A program made the position numbers and the translations under genes. A DNA stretch of 8,502 nt from Clostridiales bacterium. GTDB taxonomy: Bacteria > Bacillota > Clostridia > Christensenellales > DUVY01. The notes under the pieces are model-generated. The model ran no database searches, was not told the origin of the DNA, and saw only the letters and a list, made by a program, of their open reading frames with translations. Positions 1 through 5,863 of this stretch are shown here, in pieces. Position 1 is the first letter of the stretch. The number at the start of each line of letters is the position of its first letter. The stretch covers positions 1 through 8,502 of the forward strand of contig JAITNT010000016.1 of NCBI GenBank assembly GCA_031290295.1. Reading direction: 5' to 3'.

Positions 1-150
1 TCTAACAAGGCTCTTTTTGTCAGCGGTGTTACGGGCGGTGCGGGCGGCACAGGCGGCGTCGGCGGCACGGGCGGCGTCCACAGCGGTGTCGCTGCCGGAA
101 GCAAGGGCAGTGCGGGAACGGTCGGCGCTCAAGGCGTTGCGGTAAATTAA
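1..150 (+). CDS. C-terminal end of an unidentified glycine-rich protein (5' end outside the window)
   Basis: Frame 1 is open from the first base to a TAA stop at 148-150, giving the last 49 residues of a protein that starts upstream. The tail is very rich in Gly, Ala, Thr and Val, with six-residue units of the GGTGGV type at about residues 9-26, and it ends GAQGVAVN. There is no membrane segment, LPXTG motif or basic tail in the visible part, so no anchor can be assigned. Similar glycine-rich ends occur in secreted or surface proteins of Clostridia, and the next gene encodes a surface lipoprotein, but the function cannot be read from this fragment. The reading frame is supported by the codon-phased 18-bp repeats and by the terminator-like hairpin that follows the stop. 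The opposite-strand frame here encodes an implausible Arg/Cys-rich product. Confidence 0.6.
   Translation, partial: SNKALFVSGVTGGAGGTGGVGGTGGVHSGVAAGSKGSAGTVGAQGVAVN
25..78 (+). repeat. In-frame 18-bp tandem repeats in the glycine-rich tail
   Basis: Bases 43-60 and 61-78 are identical except for one position (ACA versus ACG). A more diverged copy lies at 25-42. Each unit is 18 bp, or six codons, and encodes GVTGGA or GGTGGV, so copy-number change would keep the frame. The repeat is part of the coding region rather than a separate element. Confidence 0.7.
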
Positions 151-228
151 AACCGCAAGAAGTACCGGCAACCCGTCCGCCGCAAACGGTATAGCGTTGT
201 ACGCTATTTGGATTACGGGTTGAGGGGT

Positions 229-308
229 AAATAGGACAAGCAGAATGATTAGTAAGCGGGAAAGCGGGTTCGGATTCCCGCTTGCTAATCAATTTTCTTG
301 TCCTATTT
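229..308 (+). terminator. Hairpin terminator nested in a longer inverted repeat
   Basis: The inner stem pairs 247-260 with 277-290: 14 positions, one of them a G-U pair in RNA, with a 16-nt loop. It is followed by AATTTTCTT, which fits an intrinsic terminator for the glycine-rich gene ending at 150. Outside this stem, 229-240 and 297-308 are a perfect 12-bp inverted repeat. The whole 80-bp stretch is therefore an interrupted palindrome, larger than a terminator needs. The left half of the inner hairpin (from GATTAGTAAGCGGG) resembles the start of the dispersed repeat copy at 5961, so the terminator may be a repeat-family member put to use. Confidence 0.6.
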
Positions 309-346
309 CCTATCTTCGCCGCTTTCAACGCTCCGGTACAATTCTA

Positions 347-375
347 TTGCTTTTCTTAACGTTTTACGGTACAAT
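347..375 (+). promoter_or_regulatory. Likely sigma-A promoter of the leucine-rich repeat lipoprotein gene
   Basis: The -35 box TTGCTT lies at 347-352, followed by a 17-nt spacer and the -10 box TACAAT at 370-375. The predicted transcription start is near 382, giving a leader of about 40 nt. That leader contains a perfect 12-bp palindrome, CCCGTATACGGG, at 395-406. The -10 box sits in CGGTACAATT (367-376), which also occurs at 334-343, 33 bp upstream. Confidence 0.55.
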
Positions 376-411
376 TATTAATATTAAGAAGCCGCCCGTA
401 TACGGGTGAGA

Positions 412-420
412 GAGGGAGGG
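412..420 (+). promoter_or_regulatory. Ribosome binding site selecting the ATG at 424
   Basis: The purine-rich GAGGGAGGG ends three bases before the ATG at 424, and its first GAGG is eight bases away. A GTG at 406 would add six residues but has no Shine-Dalgarno sequence and lies at the edge of the CCCGTATACGGG palindrome. The ATG also puts a basic MRK directly before the hydrophobic signal segment. Confidence 0.65.
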
Positions 421-423
421 CAT

Positions 424-1422
424 ATGAGGAAGCCTGTCGCGTCGGTTTTGGCGTTTATTTTTGTCGCTTTTGCGGCGTCAGGGTTTACGGCGTGCGAGCC
501 GAAAAACGTCACGGTGACGATTCGGACGTTCGAGCTGGCGGTCGTCGCGCCCGTCGTAATAAAAAACGGGGATACGCTCGAGAGCTTGGCAACGCCGATT
601 GCCGACGACCCGAACTTTACCTTTGAAACGTGGTACGACGGCAATTGGAATACGTTCGACGTCGGCAAGCTCGTAACTAAGAGCATTACGTTGTACGCAG
701 GCTGGCGGCATTCCGATTTTTATGTTCGTCCGCAGAGGACGTACAGCGACGATTGGTTTTTTATCGTCTACGACGTTTACGACAAAACGAAAACAAGCTA
801 CGCTATCCCCGCTCATGCGCGGGCGAAGTGGTTGGACAGCAACCTTGACGAATGCGTCAATTTGAAAAGCCTCGTAATACCCGATAATATCACAGAAATA
901 TCGGGGACGTTCCAAGGCTGTTCGAGTTTGGAAAGCGTGACGTTGCCGAAAGGGATAACGGAGATTCCGTCGTTCAGCGGTTGCGTCAAGCTGGATAACG
1001 TCGTTATCCCGGACGGCGTTACTCACATAGGAGGCGGCGGTTTTAGAGATTGCTCCGACCTGCGGAGCATAAGCCTGCCGAACGGCTTGACGACGATATA
1101 CAATAACGCCTTCTATAATTGCGCAAAGCTGGACTTGGTCTTGCCGCCCGCGCTCGAAAGCGTCGGCGAGAAGGCGTTTTACGGCTGTACGTCCCTCGTG
1201 TACGTCTCGTTGCCGGCGAGCGTTAAAAGCGTCGGCTACCGCGCGTTTTCGTCCCCGTATGTAAATATAGCCGCGCCGTCGTCCGCCGGACTCATTGAAT
1301 TCGCGGAGTACGCTTTTGACTTCGGCGTTTTGGCGGAGATAACGGTAGCCGACAGCGCGACGAAAGACGCGTACGCCGCCGGCGCATTGTCTATGTACGC
1401 CGATAAAATCCGCGTTCGTTGA
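424..1422 (+). CDS. BspA-like leucine-rich repeat surface lipoprotein
   Basis: This 332-residue protein is predicted to be lipid-anchored on the outer face of the membrane. Residues 1-23 form a lipoprotein signal peptide (MRKPVA, then a hydrophobic stretch), and GFTAC gives a lipobox with Cys24 as the lipidated residue. Phe at -3 is slightly atypical. Residues about 40-94 match an InlB B-type/Flg_new (Listeria-Bacteroides) repeat, ending with FETWYDG and then TLYAGW. Residues about 143-280 carry roughly six LRR_5/BspA-type repeats of 20-24 residues, with recurring elements such as F.GCSSLESVTLP and AFYGCTSLVYVSLP. The C-terminal block, with ATKDAYAAGA, resembles the usual end of such proteins. 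The family is associated with adhesion or binding, but no ligand can be named from sequence. The gene has its own promoter and appears monocistronic. The ATG is preferred over a GTG six codons upstream. Confidence 0.85.
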   Translation: MRKPVASVLAFIFVAFAASGFTACEPKNVTVTIRTFELAVVAPVVIKNGDTLESLATPIADDPNFTFETWYDGNWNTFDVGKLVTKSITLYAGWRHSDFYVRPQRTYSDDWFFIVYDVYDKTKTSYAIPAHARAKWLDSNLDECVNLKSLVIPDNITEISGTFQGCSSLESVTLPKGITEIPSFSGCVKLDNVVIPDGVTHIGGGGFRDCSDLRSISLPNGLTTIYNNAFYNCAKLDLVLPPALESVGEKAFYGCTSLVYVSLPASVKSVGYRAFSSPYVNIAAPSSAGLIEFAEYAFDFGVLAEITVADSATKDAYAAGALSMYADKIRVR

Positions 1423-1454
1423 TAGTGTACCGTGAAAAACGGCAAGTAGAATAT

Positions 1455-1530
1455 CTTAGCAAGCGGCGAAGAGATTCTTCGACAAGCTCAGAATGACATG
1501 GATAGGATTTGATTACATTGTATACGGGTA
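1455..1530 (+). repeat. Dispersed intergenic repeat, copy 1, with conserved right flank
   Basis: In the gap between the lipoprotein and XRE genes, 1455-1497 reads CTTAGC-AAGCGGCGAAGAGATTC and continues to a GAATGACA end. It aligns with 3224-3265, where the same CTTAGC, GGCGAAGAGAT, TTCGAC and TTGACA blocks occur. The following 1500-1530 (GGATAGG...ATTGTATACGGGTA) aligns with 6054-6085 (GGATAGG...ATTGTGTACGGGTA). No open reading frame is associated. It is best described as a non-coding, probably structured, repetitive element. Confidence 0.55.
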
Positions 1531-1549
1531 ATTAGCATGCCCTTTTTTC

Positions 1550-1601
1550 CCTTATCAGCGAGAAGAAAAGCTCTAAAGGGTTTTTCTTCTCGCTGATAAG
1601 G
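1550..1601 (-). terminator. 20-bp perfect hairpin behind the XRE gene, possibly a bidirectional terminator
   Basis: Bases 1550-1569 (CCTTATCAGCGAGAAGAAAA) are the exact reverse complement of 1582-1601, with a 12-nt loop. On the minus strand the stem begins two bases after the XRE stop codon. After the stem the minus-strand transcript reads GAAAAAAGG, so it has no trailing U-tract, although the last arm of the stem starts with four U. On the plus strand the stem is followed by TTTT at 1602-1605, so it may terminate leftover transcription from the lipoprotein gene. Termination is inferred; a 3' stabilising or other structural role is possible. Confidence 0.5.
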
Positions 1602-1603
1602 TT

Positions 1604-1876
1604 TTAGTAATCCCTGCGGCCGATAAGAACGTCGATCGAGATGTCGAACACGTCGGCGAGCTTCCAAAGGTAGCTCATGGTCGGCTCTATTTTGCCGTTC
1701 TCCCATCCGCTTACGCATTGCTGCGTACACCCGATCTGATGCGCCACCTGACATTGGCTGAGCTTGCGCTCCGTTCTGTTTGCTTTGAGATTCTTTCCGA
1801 AATTTGCTTCCATGATTTTATTCCCCCGCGTTATATTTTTTTTGTTTCTTTCTTGTTCCTTGATTTCGATAGCCAT
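1604..1876 (-). CDS. XRE-family (Cro/C1-type) transcriptional regulator
   Basis: The predicted product is a 90-residue DNA-binding protein. The helix-turn-helix spans residues about 28-85: FGKNLKANRTERKLSQ, then QVAHQIGCTQQCVSGWENGK (the recognition-helix region, with the typical S.WE.G), then EPTMSYLWKLADVFDISIDVLIG, the standard end of an HTH_3 domain. No effector, protease or membrane domain is fused. Residues 1-22 are charged and may be disordered. The start at 1876 is chosen because AAGGAG lies nine bases upstream. An ATG at 1813 would give a 69-residue protein starting MEANFGKNL, which is the minimal domain and also plausible; an ATG at 1930 has no ribosome binding site. The gene is divergent from the MerR-type gene and shares its upstream region. 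The target is unknown; autoregulation is a reasonable guess. Confidence 0.8.
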   Translation of the reverse strand: MAIEIKEQERNKKNITRGNKIMEANFGKNLKANRTERKLSQCQVAHQIGCTQQCVSGWENGKIEPTMSYLWKLADVFDISIDVLIGRRDY

Positions 1877-1885
1877 TTCCTTTAG

Positions 1886-1891
1886 CTCCTT
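1886..1891 (-). promoter_or_regulatory. Ribosome binding site of the XRE gene
   Basis: The minus-strand AAGGAG is nine bases before the ATG at 1876. It is the best Shine-Dalgarno sequence among the three in-frame ATG candidates. The alternative start at 1813 has only a GGGGGA about eight bases upstream. Confidence 0.55.
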
Positions 1892-1974
1892 ACGCGTTTT
1901 TCTAAATTCGCCGCTCGACAACCGCCACATGCAAACCGTTTTTTACCGTGCCGTTCCTTTCAACGTACTCTTAT

Positions 1975-2003
1975 AATAAACTATAATGCAACTTGAATGT
2001 CAA
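1975..2003 (-). promoter_or_regulatory. Likely promoter of the XRE gene
   Basis: On the minus strand a perfect -35 box, TTGACA, occurs at 2003-1998, followed by a 17-nt spacer and TTTATT at 1980-1975, inside the AT-rich GTTTATTATAAG. The exact -10 hexamer is uncertain because TATTAT lies two bases downstream. Initiation near 1966 gives a leader of about 90 nt to the ATG at 1876. Confidence 0.5.
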
Positions 2004-2035
2004 GCGATTTACAAAAACTTTTTATATTTTTTTAT

Positions 2036-2082
2036 ACGGCGGTTTTATGGAATATTTTGCCATTTTATGGAATTTTTGGCGG
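2036..2082. promoter_or_regulatory. Pair of 20-bp-spaced direct repeats between divergent regulator genes
   Basis: TTTTATGGAAT occurs at 2043-2053 and again at 2063-2073, exactly 20 bp apart, which is about two helical turns. Both copies are followed by T-rich sequence and flanked by GGCGGT at the outer edges. The pair lies between the XRE promoter and the MerR promoter, so an operator role is plausible. The rest of the 1931-2278 gap holds only the two promoters described here and no convincing gene. Confidence 0.4.
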
Positions 2083-2164
2083 TATTTCATTTTGCTTGCC
2101 GAATCGGACACAATTAAGGCGTTACAAAAACCTTAGTGCCGCTCCAGACTTTTTGCCCTTACGG

Positions 2165-2193
2165 TTGACGGCGCGGAGCAAATTGTATATAAT
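2165..2193 (+). promoter_or_regulatory. Sigma-A promoter of the MerR-family gene
   Basis: TTGACG at 2165-2170, a 17-nt spacer, and a perfect TATAAT at 2188-2193 form a strong promoter. The spacer has normal length, not the 19-20 bp typical of promoters that MerR proteins activate by DNA distortion. This gene is therefore probably expressed without MerR-type activation. The predicted leader is about 80 nt. Confidence 0.65.
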
Positions 2194-2278
2194 CAGAGTT
2201 GTAAGCGTGTACAATTATTAGCGCTTGTCGACGGGTTAAATAATCGGGGAACGAATTTCCAAGGGGTTTCGGGTCGTT

Positions 2279-3124
2279 ATGAAGGACAAAAAACAACAAA
2301 AAAGATTAATGCCGATAAACGAGTTTGCAAAATTTTCCGGGGTGGAAACGAGCGTTTTGCGCTATTATGACGATATCGGGCTGTTTTGTCCCTCGGGGCG
2401 CGGCGAAAACAATTACCGCTATTATACCCCGGAGCAGATTATCCCTTTGAATATGATTCAGGTTCTGCGCGACCTCGACATGCCGTTAAAAAAAATTGCG
2501 GCTTTGTCTAAGGACAGAACGCCCGAGCTTCTTTTGACGGCGATGCAGGAGCAAACCATGCTTCTTGACGCTAAAATGCGCCGCCTGCAAAATTCGTATT
2601 CGATTTTGCATATGATGACGAACAATATGCTGGAGGGGATTTTTGCCGACGAAACCGCGATTCTCGAGGAAGATTTGGAGGACAGGCCGATGATACTGGG
2701 CGCGGTGAACGACTTCAAGGACGATCCCGATTTTTATAACACTTTCGTCGATTTTTGCAACCAGCTCAAGGAAATGCGCGCTAGCCTGAGCTTCCCGATA
2801 GGCGGATATTTCAAAAGCATGGAGGCGTTTTTGGACGCGCCGTCGCAACCGACGCGGTTTTTTTCCACGGACGTTACGGGGACGGACAAAAGAGCCGCGG
2901 GGCGGTATCTTACGGGCTATACCCGCGGCTACTACGGGGACATGAACGATTTGCCCGAGCGGCTCTCTAAATACGCGGAGGAGAACAGGCTTGTATTGGG
3001 CGCGGCATACGTGCTGTATTTTTATGATAAGACCTCGGTAAAGGAACCGGACAGGTACCTCGCGAATATTACGGTGGAAATAAAGTCGGGCGGGCGGCAG
3101 GGCAAACGCAAAAAGGGCTTGTAG
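2279..3124 (+). CDS. MerR-family regulator with GyrI-like effector domain (BmrR/BltR type)
   Basis: This 281-residue protein has the two-domain layout of multidrug-type MerR regulators. Residues 11-38 form the winged helix-turn-helix (MPINEFAKFSGV, then VLRYYDDIGLFCPS). Residues 46-78 hold the wing and second helix pair (YRYYTPEQIIPLNMIQVLRD, with the family's MPLKKIAAL). Residues about 82-118 form the long dimerisation helix. Residues about 135-268 resemble a GyrI-like/AraC effector-binding domain, with GRYLTGYTRGYYGD and RYLANITVEIK. Family members bind small, often cationic, compounds and activate transporter genes. The segment GAAYVLYFYD has Val-Leu where many relatives have Glu, so ligand preference may differ. 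The ribosome binding site is weak (AAGGGG 12 bases before the ATG). No transporter gene is adjacent; the target may be itself, the downstream locus or a distant gene. Confidence 0.85.
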   Translation: MKDKKQQKRLMPINEFAKFSGVETSVLRYYDDIGLFCPSGRGENNYRYYTPEQIIPLNMIQVLRDLDMPLKKIAALSKDRTPELLLTAMQEQTMLLDAKMRRLQNSYSILHMMTNNMLEGIFADETAILEEDLEDRPMILGAVNDFKDDPDFYNTFVDFCNQLKEMRASLSFPIGGYFKSMEAFLDAPSQPTRFFSTDVTGTDKRAAGRYLTGYTRGYYGDMNDLPERLSKYAEENRLVLGAAYVLYFYDKTSVKEPDRYLANITVEIKSGGRQGKRKKGL

Positions 3125-3140
3125 GGGCGGTCGCAGGTAT

Positions 3141-3334
3141 AGAGGACTAGTTAAACCGGATTGCCACGTCGCTTACGCTCCTCGCTAAGGACGAAAGAGG
3201 GCAAGTGATTGTATATGGGGCGGCTTAGCGGCGAAGAGATGTTTCGACTGCGCGATAGCATTGACAGAGAGGGCAAGTTAAACCGGATTGCCACACATCG
3301 GCTTCGCCTCGTTCGTAATGACGGGAGAGGGACT
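3141..3334 (+). repeat. Dispersed intergenic repeats, three head-to-tail units
   Basis: The gap after the MerR gene holds three related units in the same orientation. Unit one starts with TTAAACCGGATTGCCAC at 3151-3167 and ends near AGAGGGCAAG (3196-3205). Unit two, 3224-3275, has GGCGAAGAGAT then TTGACAGAGAGGGCAAG and is related to 1455-1497. Unit three begins TTAAACCGGATTGCCAC at 3278 and ends AATGACGGGAGAGGG (3317-3331). The AGAGGG(C/A) joint recurs at each boundary. No protein is encoded; the open frames across these units on the minus strand are low-complexity and lack family features. Confidence 0.65.
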
Positions 3335-3395
3335 AAAATAAAGGGTATAACGCCTAAGGAGCAAGCTCCGGGGGTATAATACCCTTTATTTTTTT
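3335..3395 (+). terminator. Strong intrinsic terminator between the MerR gene and the surface-protein gene
   Basis: Bases 3335-3348 (AAAATAAAGGGTAT) are perfectly complementary to 3379-3392, and the second arm runs into seven consecutive T at 3389-3395. The 30-nt apical region contains a second small stem, GGAGC-AA-GCTCC, at 3358-3369. The A-rich start and T-rich end also make it a candidate bidirectional terminator. It separates the MerR transcript from the downstream locus. Confidence 0.8.
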
Positions 3396-3422
3396 GCAAA
3401 AAATATGTGCGGAAAGTAATCT

Positions 3423-3472
3423 GTATATCTTTTTACCATTGTAATTGCGTAGAAAATGATTATTATTATAAT
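3423..3472 (+). promoter_or_regulatory. Promoter of the surface-protein gene, sharing a block with the rhamnosidase promoter
   Basis: GTATA-TC-TTTTTACCATTGT occupies 3423-3442 and recurs at 6155-6174 with 18 of 20 matches. The -35 TTGTAA overlaps the block at 3439-3444, followed by 16 nt and TATTAT at 3461-3466. An alternative reading uses TTGCGT at 3445-3450 and TATAAT at 3467-3472, also with a 16-nt spacer. The distance from block to first -10 box is 18 nt, the same as upstream of the rhamnosidase gene. Confidence 0.55.
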
Positions 3473-3495
3473 TAATAAGTATTCAGGAGGAAAAA

Positions 3496-5799
3496 ATGAT
3501 TAAAAAAAGCTTTAAGAGCATAACTTGCTTGATTGCGGTCGCCGCGGCGGCGGTATGCGCGTTCGGCGCGGGGCTTGCCGCTTTTGCGGACGACCCGTCG
3601 TGGAGGTTCGAGTACAATTTCGATTCGGCGGCGGAGCTGAGCGATTTTGTCGCTTCGATAGACCCTGCCGATAACGGCTCGCTGTATACCGGCGACAGTT
3701 GGGTGACGCACGTCGTAGCCGCCGAGAATTTGTGGGCGTACAACGGCACGGAAAAGACGATAACCACTAAGACGGATGCGATGCCGGGTAATGATTCGCT
3801 GGGCAATTTCGTAAGCCTGCTGTATAACGGCAGAAGCCTGAAGTACTTTGAATTAGAAACGAAGATCAAGCACATTCTCCCGCCGAGGGATTGGGGCTCC
3901 GCGGGGATAGCTTTCGGCGTCAAGGATTTTAGCAGACAGCCTACATACAGCGAGAACCCCGGCAGCGGCATGTTCTTCGTTCAGGGCGGCGGCGAGCCGT
4001 CGTTTAAGCATTCGACGCTGACGTCAGGGGCTGCTAACGGCATCAAGCAGCTGGCGAGTATTTCGGATTACAACGCGGGAGAGTGGCATACACACAGGGT
4101 TAAGATTTATGAGGGGCATTACGAGTACTATGTGGACGACGTAAAGCTCTTTGACGAGACCGCAGTCGCCGGCGACGTCGGCGAGGGCAAGGCGGGGATA
4201 TTCGTCACAAACAGAGAGGTGGCTTTCAGCGAAATAAAGATAAATCCGCTGCTGGCAAACGGCGCGGTGGAAACCGTGGGCGTAACCTCGCTCGAGATAA
4301 CCGCCCCGCCGGCTACCGGTACGGTGGGCACGCCCATAACCGTCACCGCTAACGTGCTGCCCGCGGACGCCGCGAATAAGGCTTTCGAGCTTTCCTGCGC
4401 GCCGGCGGACGGCGTGTACACGGACGGCGGCAAGGTGCTGTTTAAGGAGCCGGGCACATATACCGTCACCGCGACGTCGCTTAATAATCCCGCCGCGAAC
4501 GACAGCTTCAGCATAACGGTAAGCGAACGCTCCTACGCGGGATATATCCCGTACGCCCTTACGGAAGCGGGCATGAATAAGTTTGAAAGCGTTCACATCG
4601 CGGGCAGCGATAACGGAGTCGGCGCGCCGTACGACGAGCTTTACGCTCTTAGCGGCGGAACGCTTACGCGCACCCCGGACGCGGCCGCTTCCCCCGATGA
4701 GGATTACGGAATGCTGTACATCAAGGATAATACGTTCAAGAATTTCGAGATAACCTTCAAAGCGAAAACAACGAGCAAGAACGGCTGGTACGGCATAGTA
4801 TTCGGCAAGCAGGACAAGAACAAGGCCGGCAATCAGGAGGGCGAATCCGTGTTTATGCAGGCCAGCGCCAGGGCTGCCACGCTTTGGGGACAGAAGCTGG
4901 GCGGGCCTGCGGAGACGGTCGTTTCCTCAAACGCTTACGACGCGTGGAGCTTGTTCCGCTTCAGGGTATACGGCGGCGGCAATCTGACCGTAGAGATGTA
5001 CGTAGACGACATGGTTACCCCCGTGCTTACCAAACAAATCGCCACGGTTACGGGCGCGGTGGGAATATTCGCATCCTCCTCGGAGACGTCCTTTAAGGAT
5101 GTGTACGGCGCGGTTTTGGACGATTCGGGCGCGGTTATCCCTTATGTGGCGGTTACGGGTCTTACGATAGGCAACAAGCAAGCGACGGCGACGGTGGGCG
5201 ACCAGTTTAATATCGACGCGCTGATCACGCCGGAAACCGCTTCCGATAAGCGCATAAACTACGTTAGCGGAAACTCCAACGTAGCTATAATCAACCCGTC
5301 CGGGCAGGTAACGGTGCTGCTGGCGGGCACGACGGAAATTTCCGTCACCTCGGTTGACGACCCGTCCAAAACTGACAGCTTCGTCCTGACTACCGCGGAC
5401 GCGGCAAAGCCCGTGACGAGCATAGTCATAACTAACAAGAAAACCTCCGCTAAGGTAGGCGACGCCGCGTTTACGCTGACCGTTTCGGTGTCGCCGTTAG
5501 ACGCGGACGACGGCTCCGTTACGTTTACGTCGAGCAATACGGCGGTGGCGACGGTGGACGCGGACGGCAAGGTTACGATAGTGGGCGCGGGCACCGCGGT
5601 TATCACGGCAAAGAGCGTTTCCGACCCGACCAAAACGGACAGCTTCACGCTCGAGGTCGCTAAGGCGGACGGCTGCGGCTCCGTATATCTGCCGGCTTCG
5701 GGCATAGGCGCGGGGCTTGCCGCGATAGCAACGCTCGCGGGCGCCGCTTTGGTTCTCGGGCTGCGGCGCGGCAAAAAGGCGTCGGCGCGCCCGGAATAA
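3496..5799 (+). CDS. Secreted membrane-anchored protein with two concanavalin-like and three Ig-like (Big_2) domains
   Basis: This 767-residue surface protein has a signal peptide at residues 1-31 (MIKKSFKS, a long hydrophobic core, cleavage likely after AAFA). Residues about 37-250 form a concanavalin-like beta-sandwich (LamG/DUF1080 style), with GSAGIAFGVKD, HRVKIYEG, YYVDDVKLFDE and KAGIFVTNREVAFSEI. Residues about 262-343 are an Ig-like domain. Residues about 354-545 repeat the sandwich (WYGIVFGKQD, FRFRVYGG, MYVDDMV, GAVGIFASSSETSFKD). Two Big_2 domains follow, at about 550-633 and 638-722, each ending DDPSKTDSF or SDPTKTDSF. Residues about 735-756 are a membrane helix preceded by GCGS and followed by RRGKK. 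No catalytic domain or LPXTG motif is visible. A glycan-binding role is inferred from the fold and the neighbouring rhamnosidase. AGGAGG lies six bases before the ATG. It is expressed from its own promoter after a terminator. Confidence 0.85.
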   Translation: MIKKSFKSITCLIAVAAAAVCAFGAGLAAFADDPSWRFEYNFDSAAELSDFVASIDPADNGSLYTGDSWVTHVVAAENLWAYNGTEKTITTKTDAMPGNDSLGNFVSLLYNGRSLKYFELETKIKHILPPRDWGSAGIAFGVKDFSRQPTYSENPGSGMFFVQGGGEPSFKHSTLTSGAANGIKQLASISDYNAGEWHTHRVKIYEGHYEYYVDDVKLFDETAVAGDVGEGKAGIFVTNREVAFSEIKINPLLANGAVETVGVTSLEITAPPATGTVGTPITVTANVLPADAANKAFELSCAPADGVYTDGGKVLFKEPGTYTVTATSLNNPAANDSFSITVSERSYAGYIPYALTEAGMNKFESVHIAGSDNGVGAPYDELYALSGGTLTRTPDAAASPDEDYGMLYIKDNTFKNFEITFKAKTTSKNGWYGIVFGKQDKNKAGNQEGESVFMQASARAATLWGQKLGGPAETVVSSNAYDAWSLFRFRVYGGGNLTVEMYVDDMVTPVLTKQIATVTGAVGIFASSSETSFKDVYGAVLDDSGAVIPYVAVTGLTIGNKQATATVGDQFNIDALITPETASDKRINYVSGNSNVAIINPSGQVTVLLAGTTEISVTSVDDPSKTDSFVLTTADAAKPVTSIVITNKKTSAKVGDAAFTLTVSVSPLDADDGSVTFTSSNTAVATVDADGKVTIVGAGTAVITAKSVSDPTKTDSFTLEVAKADGCGSVYLPASGIGAGLAAIATLAGAALVLGLRRGKKASARPE

Positions 5800-5863
5800 G
5801 CGCGCAACGCAGATTCGGCGGCAAAGGGATAGGACAGGAATAGGATAGGTAAAAGAAAGCATG

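Noticed and set aside
406..423. GTG start at 406 for the lipoprotein
   Set aside because: No Shine-Dalgarno sequence, and the extra residues MREGGH would precede the signal peptide. The ATG at 424 has GAGGGAGGG directly upstream.
1997..2221. 74-residue plus-strand frame between the two regulator genes
   Set aside because: AT-rich with no recognisable domain, no ribosome binding site, and it runs across both the direct repeats and the MerR promoter.
3141..3334. CRISPR array
   Set aside because: Units are not of constant length, the spacing is uneven and the sequence between cores is itself repeated, so there are no unique spacers. No cas gene is present.
3151..3399. 82-residue minus-strand gene in the gap after the MerR gene
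   Set aside because: It lies across the repeat units and the terminator, with no ribosome binding site or family similarity.
5259..5862. Long minus-strand frames opposite the surface-protein gene
   Set aside because: They mirror the codon bias of the true gene, have repetitive Ala/Ser/Arg content and show no motif or ribosome binding site.
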